Counted from the stretch's first letter, positions 53,549 through 62,906 are shown. The stretch: 64,000 nt of DNA from Haladaptatus sp. QDMS2 (GCF_029338295.1 NZ_CP119793.1:1-64000), one strand, 5' to 3'. Numbers and translations are program-made. The notes: generated by a model from the sequence alone, not told the origin.

Positions 53549-54829
53549 GTGACACACACCGAGACGCACTACACCCCGCTCAAGCTATTCAAAAATCTTG
53601 AGTTTGTAGCGATAGCGAGTGTCAACTTCGCCCAGGGAATTAGTTTTGCGACGATAATCATTGCACTGGCGCTGTATGCCGATATTTTCCAAATATCCGG
53701 CCTCATTGCTGGTCTATTCGGGACCGCATATGCGGTGGTTCGACTTGTGTTAGTCCTCCCATTGGGAAAGTACATCGACGTGGGAGACTCGAAACGGTAT
53801 CTGTTAATCGGACTCCTGATTCAAGTTCTGGTGCTAGTGGGTTATACGAATGTCCAGTCGTTTGAACACGTCATTTTACTTCGAGCTATTCAGGGCGGTG
53901 GCTCGATTATTTTGATTCTCACTGGGCTTTCCGTCGTCGGTGATATCTGTCCAGACGAACAACGCGGACTCTGGTTAGGCACGTACAGCCAAGTCACTGC
54001 GTTGTCGAGTCTGTCGGGTGACCTTGTGGGTGGATTCTTACTATTCACGTATGGATTTTCGACGACATACGTTGTACTGACAGTTGTTACACTGCTAACC
54101 GCCGTCGCTGTATTCATGTTCCTTCCGTCAGATCCAGGGGGACACACGGAACTCTCGAGGGAATTCGGCCTTGGCGCTCTTCGAATGCTCATCAGTCGGA
54201 AGGCCATTCAGGCACTCGTGATGTTCCGGTTTACGTTTAGCTTTGCCAAGACCGCGATTGTTTTGTTTCTCCCCATCTACGCGCATACAGAATTCGGGAT
54301 GAGCGCACTTCTCATCGGCGGCATCCTGGCCGGGGGGAAATTTACTAAAGCCGTTTCACAGGGGTATGTCGGTACGATCGCCGATCGAATCGGCCAACTC
54401 CACTTGTTCGTCGTTGCGGGAACAATTCTCTATGCTATCGGTATCGCAGCTATCCCGCTCGCAGCAGACGCAGACCGACTGTTCGAGCCGGCAACGGTTT
54501 CATTCTGGCATCAGTCGATAACGCTTACGCCGTCCTTCTTTGTCTTGTTTCTCGTGTACTCGGTTCTCGGCGTCGCGGACAGTTTACGACTTCCGACCAG
54601 TCTCACCATGTTCGTCGAAGAAGGCCAATACTATCGAGCGGTCGCCAGTAGCCTTTCTTTACGTTCGATGTCCTGGCAAATTGGCGCCATTTTTGGCCCG
54701 CTCATCGTTGGTGGTTTGGTTGACGTGACCTCATTTACAGTCGCATTTTCCATCGCTGCAGTGATTACGCTGCTCTCGGTGGTCTTGTTCCTCCTATTGT
54801 ATTCATTACAACCACCGCCGGAGGCCTAA
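53549..54829 (+). CDS. MFS transporter, copy 2
   Basis: A 426-residue permease starting at GTG 53549 (THTETHYTPLKLFKNLEF). It is a paralogue of the transporter at 43.2 kb, with the loop motif PLGKYIDVGDSKRY and many shared segments. It is followed 261 bases later by an enolase-superfamily gene, repeating the MFS/dehydratase pairing seen at 41.9-44.5 kb in the reverse order. It probably carries a related acidic sugar or oligosaccharide. Confidence 0.85.
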   Translation: MTHTETHYTPLKLFKNLEFVAIASVNFAQGISFATIIIALALYADIFQISGLIAGLFGTAYAVVRLVLVLPLGKYIDVGDSKRYLLIGLLIQVLVLVGYTNVQSFEHVILLRAIQGGGSIILILTGLSVVGDICPDEQRGLWLGTYSQVTALSSLSGDLVGGFLLFTYGFSTTYVVLTVVTLLTAVAVFMFLPSDPGGHTELSREFGLGALRMLISRKAIQALVMFRFTFSFAKTAIVLFLPIYAHTEFGMSALLIGGILAGGKFTKAVSQGYVGTIADRIGQLHLFVVAGTILYAIGIAAIPLAADADRLFEPATVSFWHQSITLTPSFFVLFLVYSVLGVADSLRLPTSLTMFVEEGQYYRAVASSLSLRSMSWQIGAIFGPLIVGGLVDVTSFTVAFSIAAVITLLSVVLFLLLYSLQPPPEA

Positions 54830-55090
54830 GACCAGAGGCGAAGCTTTCCGATTTCAATTCAAAGAAAAATCTCAATCAGTATCGGTTAGTCGTATTTCGT
54901 CATGGACAGCTGTGGGAACGTGATCAAGATTTCAGGAAAACTCGGTCGAATAATGGTTCGTGTTTGTAATATTAAGAAGCGGAAACTTGAATCCTGGAGG
55001 GCAGTCCCCGTTTATTGCTTCTTGAGCTCGTTTGCGGCCATATCTTCATGGATATATAGATGTATCTCGGTTACTGTTCTCCATTGTGCT

Positions 55091-56227
55091 ATGCAGGTAG
55101 AACGCGTAGAAGCAATTCCACTTAAGCGAGAGCTCGACCACCGTTTTGCGAATGCACAAAAATGGATCTCCAGTCGTGAGTATTGTCTTGTTCGCATCAC
55201 GACAGCGGACGGAACAAGTGGGTGGGGTGAGTGCTGGGGGCCAATCGCTGGGAATCGTGAGATTATCGACACCGTTGTTGCGCCATGGCTTATAGGCCAG
55301 GATATTCGTACTGTGGAATCAATTCATGACGAATTACGATATCTACTTACTACGAAGTATCATTCGTTTTGTCCTGCGAGTGTCGTCAGTGGCATTGATA
55401 TTGCACTGTGGGATCTTTATGGCAAGTCGACCGGGCAGTCCGTCTCCTGCCTTTTGGGTGGTCGAGTTCGGGATGAAATCCAAGCTTATGCGACGGGCCA
55501 CTTCTGGCCGCCAGTCGATGACTTTGAAGAGCTTCGTGAAGCCGTGGTTTCCGAAGCCGAGCATCATGTTCGCTCGGGTTTCGACGCGCTGAAGAACAAA
55601 ATTGGGCTTGCTCGGAATTTGGGGTGGGGGCCGGAGAAAGATGTCGAACTCGTCGGTGCAATACGAGAGGCGGTCGGTGACGATGTGCGGTTGATGGCTG
55701 ATGCCAACCACGCATACGATGTTGCGGATGCTATCCGCGTTGCAGAGGCGCTTACCGAATTTGACGTCTACTTTCTCGAAGAACCTATACCTCCAGAACA
55801 TATCGATCAGTACGCGCGTGTGAATCGGCATACTTCTGTCTCGCTTGCAGGTGGTGAGTGCTGGGCCTTTGCAAACGAGTTCGATCGTGTCCTAGATGCG
55901 GGAGCGGTGGATTACGTCCAGCCGGATGTGACGAGCGCGGGTGGTGTCACATCGACTCGCCGAATTATTACTGCGGCCGAGGCGCAAAACGTGCAACCGC
56001 TCCCCCACGTATTTGGAAGTGCTGTCGCTCTTGCGGCCAGTTTGCAACTGCTCTCGACGGTTCGCGGTGCACCAATGCTGGAGTTTGACCGAACCCCAAA
56101 CCCATTGCGCGATAATCTTATTGACCGTCCAATCTCCAATGATGGGAATACGGTTGTGATCCCCGATACGCCGGGAATTGGAATCGAAATTGATGAATCT
56201 GTGCTTGAAGAATATCGAATTGATTGA
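55091..56227 (+). CDS. Enolase-superfamily enzyme with K-x-K motif, copy near 55 kb
   Basis: A 378-residue mandelate racemase-type enzyme. The open frame reaches to 54902 but the start MQVERVEAIPLKRELDHRFANA at 55091 fits family N-termini, and a TATA-like atatata segment lies about 35-40 bases before it. Features: YCLVRITTADGTSGWGECWG, SGIDIALWDLYGKSTGQSVSCLLGG, ALKNKIGLARNLGWGPE (Lys-x-Lys with an insert), LMADANHAYD (metal Asp), YFLEEPIPPEH (metal Glu), LAGGECWAFANEF (third ligand), and PHVFGSAVALAASLQL (dyad His). The pattern resembles sugar-acid or muconate-lactonizing members; substrate unknown. Confidence 0.85.
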   Translation: MQVERVEAIPLKRELDHRFANAQKWISSREYCLVRITTADGTSGWGECWGPIAGNREIIDTVVAPWLIGQDIRTVESIHDELRYLLTTKYHSFCPASVVSGIDIALWDLYGKSTGQSVSCLLGGRVRDEIQAYATGHFWPPVDDFEELREAVVSEAEHHVRSGFDALKNKIGLARNLGWGPEKDVELVGAIREAVGDDVRLMADANHAYDVADAIRVAEALTEFDVYFLEEPIPPEHIDQYARVNRHTSVSLAGGECWAFANEFDRVLDAGAVDYVQPDVTSAGGVTSTRRIITAAEAQNVQPLPHVFGSAVALAASLQLLSTVRGAPMLEFDRTPNPLRDNLIDRPISNDGNTVVIPDTPGIGIEIDESVLEEYRID

Positions 56228-57324
56228 GGCTTCGAATCGATCTCTTGTCTTAAGTAAAATTATTATCATCATTAATAATAAGGTTTGAAAATACACCAAT
56301 ACAGCGTGTGTCAGACATTCAATATATCCAATATTCTTTCCCAATTTATCCTAAATCCTCTCTTTTTCCCCATTTCCCTATGTGGCTATCAGTTTACCTG
56401 ATTGTGAGAGCAATTGTTTCATCCTATCAATTACCGTTGGGCCTTCCGATCGCAATGGTCTTCTGTATTCACCAGCGAGTCCTCACTGGATCAATCAGCG
56501 AATATTACTAGTCACCTTTTCAACAATCTAAATAACCAAACCTGGTCTTATTGGGCGTTAAAAATTTCTACCCGATATCCATCCGAATCTCTTTTGACTT
56601 CCTCGAGATAATACCCGCTGATTTTCAGCAGCACTCGACAATGTTTAATCGACTTCATTAGTGATAGTTGAGCTCACTACATTTCCACCAGCCGTCTCAA
56701 TCTGCTTACAGCAGTCACTTGTGCTTGCCATTTAAGAACATACAGACAGACCATCTCCCCCTTTAAAATTAAAATGATGCGATGGAGCGAGCGTTTAACC
56801 AGTTACAAAATAATTCAGCCATCAACGTGTAGGTGTTGACATCAGTGAACGTCCGGATTTCTTGGAGAACTGCCTGTCCCAGAACTCATTCCTTAAACGT
56901 GTACATATGTGGACGAAGTTGAATTCTATTCTAAGTAACTCAATATATTTGCACTGTAACTAGTCATAAACACAGATTCTTAATTTACTGATGTCTATGA
57001 TCACTTAGAATAGACCTGATAGAGCTGCTACCTCCGATATGAGTGATTAATTCTAACTATATTGTTGGTTTTTCTCACTCTTACCTTCTCAGTTGTCGTC
57101 TTCGATAATGCCTCATCTTTGAATCCATGACTCCTTGATTCATGGTTTTATTGATTAAATTGTGCAGTAGTTCATCTCCAATTTTCACGTGATTTTCAGG
57201 CTAACAACTCAAAGAGTCGAATAATATTTTATATCATTGGATTTGCAATTCCATGGGTCAATGATTCCAATTTCACTGCTGGAAAAATTAGGCTAGGTCT
57301 TTCTTACTGAGAGGAGGTATTGAC
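56228..57324. other. AT-rich stretch without a convincing gene
   Basis: About 1.1 kb. The longest frames are about 65 codons with no motif. From 57100 to 57290 the DNA contains GATTCA/GAATCC words (tgaatccatgactccttgattcatgg and related), similar in style to those in the tandem repeat near the integrase at 1.5-1.9 kb. I see no RNA gene. It separates the glycan locus from the fatty-acid operon. Confidence 0.4.
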
Positions 57325-58584
57325 TCAACCCCTGCCGCCGGCCAGATTCGACGCTTCTGGGAGTACACGGAGATAGAGCATAGCTGCGGTGCCCATGGCG
57401 GGGCCGATAGCCAGAGGCGCGAACGCCCATTGCCATCCTAAATATCCCTCGAAAATTGGAACCAGCTGAATGGAGATCGTGGTGATAATATATCCAATCG
57501 CAGTTTGCAAGGTGAGAGCCGTCCCGACGTAGTTGTCTTCCGCAAGTTCTGAGACACAGGCCGAGAACTGAGCGGAGTCGGCGACAATCATGAAGCCCCA
57601 GACCAGACAGAACGGGGCCAGGATGACCAGTGGTTCACCAAAGACAAACCCAGCAGCGAGACAGGAGAGGCCGCTAATGACCATGCTCACGCTAGTTACC
57701 GTCGTCCGCCCCACGCGGTCTGCCGCGCTGCCTGCAATCCAGGCACCCACACCTCCGATTGCTATCGTCCCGAAGGCAAGCAACGATGTCGTAGTGGAAC
57801 TGCCGCCTCCGTTCGCGTGCAAACTCGCTGCGATGTAGAATGGAATCCAGGTCCAGATCGCGTACAGTTCCCACATGTGGCCAAAGTAACCAACGTTCGC
57901 AAGCAACGTTCCCCGATCGCGTAGGATTCGCCAGACTGCAGTGGGATCAAACGGTGACGTGTCCGCTTGATAGGGTCCCGATTCATATTTCAATATCAAG
58001 AGTCCACCAGCGGTGGCGACAATTGCTGCCCCATAGAGCACGAGGCGCGGTTGCCCGATCCCCCCGAAAACGCGAAGTAGATGGGGCGCGGCTGACCCGA
58101 CAGTGAGTGCGCCAACCAATACGCCGATTGCCAGCCCACGGCCTGCCTTAAACCATTCTGCCATCATCTTCATGCCAATCGGGTACACCCCAGCCATGGC
58201 TACACCGGTCACGAACCGGAGGCCAACAGCGGGAAGGAACGACTGGACGATGCCGGCAATAAGCACGGTTGCCGCAGCACCGACAAACGCTGAGCCAGCG
58301 AACAGATACTGGGGACGGATTGTATCCGAGATGGTGAAGATAGAGGAAAGAAGCGCGCCCACGACGAAGCCTAGTTGGACGGAGATGGTCAGCCAGGCCG
58401 CTTCAGTCCCGGATAATCCCCAGGCAGTTACGAATGATGACGATACAGCTGACGCACTGAACCACAGCGTCATGACGAATAATTCGGCCACAGCCACGAG
58501 GAGCAAGATTCGCCACTTCAGTTCGCCCCCACTAATCATTTTCACCACCGACCACTGTTTATTCGAACTGTCTACTTGACTCAT
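57325..58584 (-). CDS. MFS transporter (fatty-acid operon)
   Basis: A 419-residue 12-helix permease. Typical segments: AELFVMTLWFSASAVSSSFV, TISVQLGFVVGALLSSIF, GVAMAGVYPIGMKMMAEWFKAGRGLAIGVLVGALTVGSA, ending with a short polar tail. The GxYPIGMKMMAEWF region is common in a broad transporter subgroup. It is the last gene of the minus-strand operon that begins with the AtoE-like permease, so it may carry a short-chain carboxylic acid or a precursor. Confidence 0.85.
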   Translation of the reverse strand: MSQVDSSNKQWSVVKMISGGELKWRILLLVAVAELFVMTLWFSASAVSSSFVTAWGLSGTEAAWLTISVQLGFVVGALLSSIFTISDTIRPQYLFAGSAFVGAAATVLIAGIVQSFLPAVGLRFVTGVAMAGVYPIGMKMMAEWFKAGRGLAIGVLVGALTVGSAAPHLLRVFGGIGQPRLVLYGAAIVATAGGLLILKYESGPYQADTSPFDPTAVWRILRDRGTLLANVGYFGHMWELYAIWTWIPFYIAASLHANGGGSSTTTSLLAFGTIAIGGVGAWIAGSAADRVGRTTVTSVSMVISGLSCLAAGFVFGEPLVILAPFCLVWGFMIVADSAQFSACVSELAEDNYVGTALTLQTAIGYIITTISIQLVPIFEGYLGWQWAFAPLAIGPAMGTAAMLYLRVLPEASNLAGGRG

Positions 58585-58659
58585 CAGTATTCTCCCGAGA
58601 GACGAATGCCTTCGGTCATTTGACTCGAGTCGGGTAGCAGACGGTGTCAGAGCAGAATT

Positions 58660-59115
58660 TCATGCGTTATTGTCCCTCGAATCCAGATCCATGGTGTAGC
58701 AAACTGCGGTGCCATCCAGTACGACCGTTCCATCGTCTCGCGTTACGGTCGTCTCAAGGTTCGTGATTGGTTTGTCGTCACGCACGTCCGTCACCGTTAC
58801 ACAGCCGGTGATCGTATCGCCAGGGCGTGCCGGTGCCTTGAAATCCCAATTTACTGAGAGAAAAACGGTGCCTGGGCCAGGGAGATCTTCGGCGACGACC
58901 GCATTGAGGATCGCACTTGTGATTCCGCCTTGCACAACGATTTCACCGAATTGGGAGTTCGCCGCTGCCTCAGCATCGTAATGTAGCGGGTTGTAATCGC
59001 CGCTAATTGCGGAGAACCGTTCGATATCGTTCTCCTCAATTGTTCGAGATCTCTTCGCTGTATCGCCAATTACCGGCTGACTGACTGGCCAAACTTCCGC
59101 AGATGGGTTACTCAT
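58660..59115 (-). CDS. MaoC-like (R)-enoyl-CoA hydratase
   Basis: A 151-residue single hot-dog protein. It has the intact hydratase motif SGDYNPLHYDAEAAANSQFG (catalytic Asp and His), GGITSAILNAVVAEDLPGPG and DFKAPARPGDTITGCVTV. This is a good match to PhaJ-type (R)-specific hydratases that convert enoyl-CoA to (R)-3-hydroxyacyl-CoA. The upstream neighbour (30 bases away) is an acyl-CoA synthetase, as expected for fatty-acid or polyester metabolism. It differs from the other MaoC-like gene at 23 kb, which has a degenerate motif. Confidence 0.88.
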   Translation of the reverse strand: MSNPSAEVWPVSQPVIGDTAKRSRTIEENDIERFSAISGDYNPLHYDAEAAANSQFGEIVVQGGITSAILNAVVAEDLPGPGTVFLSVNWDFKAPARPGDTITGCVTVTDVRDDKPITNLETTVTRDDGTVVLDGTAVCYTMDLDSRDNNA

Positions 59116-59145
59116 TGTTGGATGTATTACTGGATTTCGTAGTTG

Positions 59146-61131
59146 CTATCGAGCGTCTCTGACTTTCACTAAGCTTTCCGGATTCTCGATACTGGACGTC
59201 TCTTCAATCTCCTCGCCCTGGTAGAGCAAGCTGATGATACCACGCACAATTTTTCCGGATTGTGTCTTCGGGAACTCGTCGACGAACAGGATCTCTCGCG
59301 GTTTGAACGGTTTGCCGTGTTCCTGACCGATTCGATCGCGTATCTCTTCACGGAACAACTCACTTTCGTCGCATTCGGCTTCAACAATGACGTACAACAC
59401 GACGGCAGTACCGGTCGTTTCATCAGGAACTCCGACTGCTGCCGCCTGATTGACACAGTCATGTTCTATTGCGACACCCTCTATTTCTGCAGGCCCGACT
59501 TTTCGACCAGCAACGTTCAACGCATCGTCTGCGCGGCCGTGAAGGAACCAGAAACCATCCTCGTCCTTTTGCGCCCAGTCGCCGTGATCCCAGAGGTCGT
59601 CGAACGTCGACCAGTACTCCTCAAGGTACCGACTATCGCCACTCCACAGGGAGTTCGTCATCGACGGACACGAGTCGGTCGCCACCAGATAGCCTCGTTC
59701 GTTCGTGTCGGCGATCGACTCGCCTGCCTCATTCACGATGTCGACGGGTTTGCCGACCGCTGGGCCCCCAACCGTACAGGGCTTTTGTGGATTCGAGGGG
59801 AAGGGCATAAGGAAACAGCCACATATTTCGGTTCCACCGATAATGTTCATGATGGGTATCTCACCGTTGCCGATTTGTTCGTAGAACCAGCACCAGGACT
59901 CTGGATCCCATGGTTCACCAGCTGAGCCGAGCAACCGAAGCGAAGACAGGTCGTGGCTATGTACCCACTCGTCACCTGATTTCATGAGGGCACGAACCGC
60001 GGTCGGTGATATTCCGAAGATCGTTAACTCGTGTCTATCGACCATTTCCCACAACCGGTCGGCTTCAGGATAATCCGGGGCCCCCTCGTACAGGAACACC
60101 GTACTTCCAAAGGTGTGGTTCCCAAGTAACGCCCACGGACCCATCATCCAGCCGATATCAGTCAACCAGAAGAACCGATCATCCGGCTTCAGGTCGAAGT
60201 GGAAGTACAGCTCGGTCGCACAGTTCACAAGTAATCCGGCGTGCGTCTGGACGATACCCTTTGGTTTCCCCGTTGTACCGGACGAGTACAATACCATTGC
60301 TTCTGCGTCGGCGTCGAGTTCCCTGGTTTCGAATTCTGTGGATTGAGACAGGACGGCATTTGCCCACCAGTCATCTACTGCATCATCCCAGTCAGGATCT
60401 GCATCCAACCGGTCGAAGACGATGGTGCGTTCGACGCTATCGGCCTGTTTCCGAGCCGCATCTGCTGTGGTCTTCATATCTACCTCGGAGCCACGACGGT
60501 AGAACCCGTCTGCCGTGAACAAGATCCGACATCCGGCGTCCTGTAGTCGGGAGGCGGTCGCCTCGACACCAAATCCGGAGAATATCGGGACGACAACTGC
60601 GCCAATCTTAAAACAGCCATAGAGGATCGATATTGCTTCCGGCACCATCGGCATGTACAACCCAACTCTATCGCCCTCTTCAATGCCAGATTCGGAAAGT
60701 GCGTTCGCGACCTGATTTGCTTCTCGGTTAAGCTCCTGAAAGCTGGTCTCGGTCACGTCGCCTGGCTCGGACTCCCAGAGGCAAGCGGTGTTCTCTGGAT
60801 TGGTCGCCGCGTGCCGATCAAGGACATTGTGGGCGATGTTGAACTTTCCCCCAGGATACCAATGCGTGAACTGCGGCCCGCTCGTGTTATCGCGAACGGT
60901 GTCGTAGTCCTCATAGAACTCAATATCTAGGTACTCGACGACCTCATCCCAGAACCAGTCGAGGCCCGATGCCTCGATTCCATCGACCGATGTCGTCGTC
61001 CGAGTTATGAGCTCGTCAGTAGTTTGGATATCGTACTGCTGCATGAACTCGTAGGCGTTTGTCTGCCTGCCTGAGTCCAGGTTCTGTTCGTGAACAATCT
61101 CATCCAGTTCGCTAATGTTTGACAAGCCCAT
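59146..61131 (-). CDS. Acyl-CoA synthetase (acetyl-CoA-synthetase-like, AMP-forming)
   Basis: A 661-residue adenylate-forming enzyme. Motifs in order: MVLYSSGTTGKPKGIVQTHAG (ATP-binding loop), WLTDIGWMMGPWALLG, GSAGEPWDPESW, NIIGGTEICGCF, WDHGDWAQKDEDGFWFLHGRADDALNVAGRKVGP (hinge and CoA region) and KTQSGKIVRGIISL (catalytic Lys). Length and the N-terminal helical part fit the acetyl/propionyl-CoA synthetase group. It activates a short-chain carboxylic acid to its CoA ester. It is preceded by the zinc-ribbon/OB gene (145 bases) and followed closely by the MaoC hydratase. The N-terminal region reads MGLSNISELDEIVHEQN, with no signal. Confidence 0.92.
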   Translation of the reverse strand: MGLSNISELDEIVHEQNLDSGRQTNAYEFMQQYDIQTTDELITRTTTSVDGIEASGLDWFWDEVVEYLDIEFYEDYDTVRDNTSGPQFTHWYPGGKFNIAHNVLDRHAATNPENTACLWESEPGDVTETSFQELNREANQVANALSESGIEEGDRVGLYMPMVPEAISILYGCFKIGAVVVPIFSGFGVEATASRLQDAGCRILFTADGFYRRGSEVDMKTTADAARKQADSVERTIVFDRLDADPDWDDAVDDWWANAVLSQSTEFETRELDADAEAMVLYSSGTTGKPKGIVQTHAGLLVNCATELYFHFDLKPDDRFFWLTDIGWMMGPWALLGNHTFGSTVFLYEGAPDYPEADRLWEMVDRHELTIFGISPTAVRALMKSGDEWVHSHDLSSLRLLGSAGEPWDPESWCWFYEQIGNGEIPIMNIIGGTEICGCFLMPFPSNPQKPCTVGGPAVGKPVDIVNEAGESIADTNERGYLVATDSCPSMTNSLWSGDSRYLEEYWSTFDDLWDHGDWAQKDEDGFWFLHGRADDALNVAGRKVGPAEIEGVAIEHDCVNQAAAVGVPDETTGTAVVLYVIVEAECDESELFREEIRDRIGQEHGKPFKPREILFVDEFPKTQSGKIVRGIISLLYQGEEIEETSSIENPESLVKVRDAR

Positions 61132-61275
61132 TGCTAACTATCCACAAAATCATGGGCCATCAATAAAAATGTTTTCCTGCCTGTCCCCTCGGTTTGAGGG
61201 TGGAACAGGACCAAGGCTTCGATGCGGCCACATATTTCGCCGCTACACCGCTTCTTGATCGAACGACGGAAGCAC

Positions 61276-61737
61276 TCAGGCGGGTTCGATTACGTGAAGC
61301 GGCCAGTCTTGCTCCTGGCGGAGCTCCGTGTCGGCACTGATGTCTTCTGGCTGTCTGATGCGAATTTGAATTGGCATCCCGATATCCACGTCGGCGTATG
61401 GAACCGTCATTCGCCCGGTTAATCGCGCACCGGAGTCCAGTTCGACCGTCGCGATTGCGAACGGCGCCAGACCTTCGAACGCCGGTGGCGGCCGATAAAC
61501 TTCCGTGTAGCTGACAACCTCCCCGGTCATTGGTTGCTCTTCGATTTCGATGGCACGGCTGCCACACGCGTAACAGGCTGGCCTGGGTGGAATCATGCGA
61601 TTTTCACATTCCGAACACTTCCCGGCCAGCAGGCGTTCATCTGCCATTGCCTCGAAGAACCCTGGCAGTGTCAGGGGACTATCGGAGGTAATTTCTCGCT
61701 GTTCGTGTGTCATTGTCTGTATGTTGTTATTGGACAT
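61276..61737 (-). CDS. Zinc-ribbon/OB-fold protein (DUF35 family), thiolase partner
   Basis: A 153-residue protein (an internal ATG at residue 9 is possible). It begins with a helix, then a rubredoxin-like zinc ribbon with two CxxC pairs (AGKCSECENRMIPPRPACYACG), then an OB-fold (VVSYTEVYRPPPAFEGLAPFAIATVELDSGARLTGRMT...). In archaea such proteins bridge acetyl-CoA thiolase and HMG-CoA synthase in a complex. It is encoded directly next to the thiolase (2 bases between stop and start), consistent with a thiolase/OB complex. Confidence 0.9.
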   Translation of the reverse strand: MSNNNIQTMTHEQREITSDSPLTLPGFFEAMADERLLAGKCSECENRMIPPRPACYACGSRAIEIEEQPMTGEVVSYTEVYRPPPAFEGLAPFAIATVELDSGARLTGRMTVPYADVDIGMPIQIRIRQPEDISADTELRQEQDWPLHVIEPA

Positions 61738-61739
61738 TG

Positions 61740-62906
61740 TTAGATTGAAAGAACGTGTGCCACGGTACAGGCATCAGCCACACCACCTTCGTTGATTAAC
61801 AGACCAGTGGTAGCGTTGTCGATCTGTCGCCCAGCCGTCGCATTACCCGTGAGTTGTTCGTACACCTCGACGGCTTGCATTAGGCCAGTCGCACCAGTTG
61901 GATGGCCCCGCGCCTTCAGGCCGCCACTCGTATTGATGTGGACATCGGTCCAGCCGTCTGACCGGTCGACGGGATCGCGGACTGTTTGGATCCCCTCTCC
62001 CCAGGGAGCGAACCCGGCAGCCTCTGCTAAGAGCGCCTCGCATGCGGTGAATGCGTCGTGAACTTCTGCCACGTCCATGTCTTCGGCGGACATTCCGGCT
62101 TCGTCGTAGGCACGCTCAGCTGCCACTTCAGCACCCTCGATGGAAGTAAGATTCCGGTCGGCCACCGAGAGGTTGTTCGAAGTGACGCTGCTCCCGAGGA
62201 TGCTCACTTGTTCTTCGTCAGGGACTAGTTCCGAAGCAAGGTCTTCGGACACGACGATTACGGCTGCGGCCCCGTCGCTGACCGGCGCACAGTCGTAGAG
62301 CTTGATCGGGGGTGCGATGTAGTCAGACTCCATGACATCGTCAATGTCTACTTCCTTCTGGAAGTGCGCGCGTGGATTCTGGGACGCATTGTGATGGTTC
62401 TTCACCGAAATCTCCGCAAGTTCCTCCTCGGTAATCCCCGTTTCGTGGAGATACCGCTGTGCGATGAGTGCGTATTGACTTGGTGCGGTGATTCCCGACC
62501 GTTGCTCGAGTGCTCGGTCAAACGCCCCCGAAAGGGATTCGATCGAGTGAGCGGTTCCGCCAGCAGTCATCTTCTCTACACCACAGGCGAGGACTGCGTC
62601 GTGAGTGCCGGTTTTGACGTCCCGCATTGCATTCTTCAATGCGAGCCCACCTGCGGCGGCACACGCCTCAACTCGCTCGGCGGGGACGTTTCGGAGGCCG
62701 GCCCACTCGGCCAGCAAGGTCCCCATCATAATCTGGTGTTCGTACATTTCGGATTGGCTTCCGGCGTAAACGGCGTCAACGAATGATGCCGGATCTGGGA
62801 GGCCACTAAAGGCCTCTTCCATCGCGACTGCGAACAAATCGCGACCAGTGAGATCGGTTCTGCCAATGGGTGATGTACCCACGCCTATAATGCAAGGGTC
62901 TGGCAT
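61740..62906 (-). CDS. Thiolase, SCP-x-like acetyl-CoA acyltransferase
   Basis: A 388-residue thiolase. Active-site segments: VEACAAAGGLALKNAM (nucleophile Cys), VAEVHDAFTACEALLAEAAG (His region), GGLKARGHPTGATGLMQAVEVYEQL (second His) and VADACTVAHVLSI (C-terminal Cys). The lack of a classical NEAFA motif and the single-loop layout fit the archaeal/SCP-x type. It condenses or cleaves acyl-CoA and acetyl-CoA. It is the second gene of the operon, downstream of the AtoE-like permease. Confidence 0.92.
   Translation of the reverse strand: MPDPCIIGVGTSPIGRTDLTGRDLFAVAMEEAFSGLPDPASFVDAVYAGSQSEMYEHQIMMGTLLAEWAGLRNVPAERVEACAAAGGLALKNAMRDVKTGTHDAVLACGVEKMTAGGTAHSIESLSGAFDRALEQRSGITAPSQYALIAQRYLHETGITEEELAEISVKNHHNASQNPRAHFQKEVDIDDVMESDYIAPPIKLYDCAPVSDGAAAVIVVSEDLASELVPDEEQVSILGSSVTSNNLSVADRNLTSIEGAEVAAERAYDEAGMSAEDMDVAEVHDAFTACEALLAEAAGFAPWGEGIQTVRDPVDRSDGWTDVHINTSGGLKARGHPTGATGLMQAVEVYEQLTGNATAGRQIDNATTGLLINEGGVADACTVAHVLSI

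Noticed and set aside
56308-56511. 67-codon frame after the last dehydratase
   Set aside because: Hydrophobic by chance in AT-rich DNA and without conserved features.
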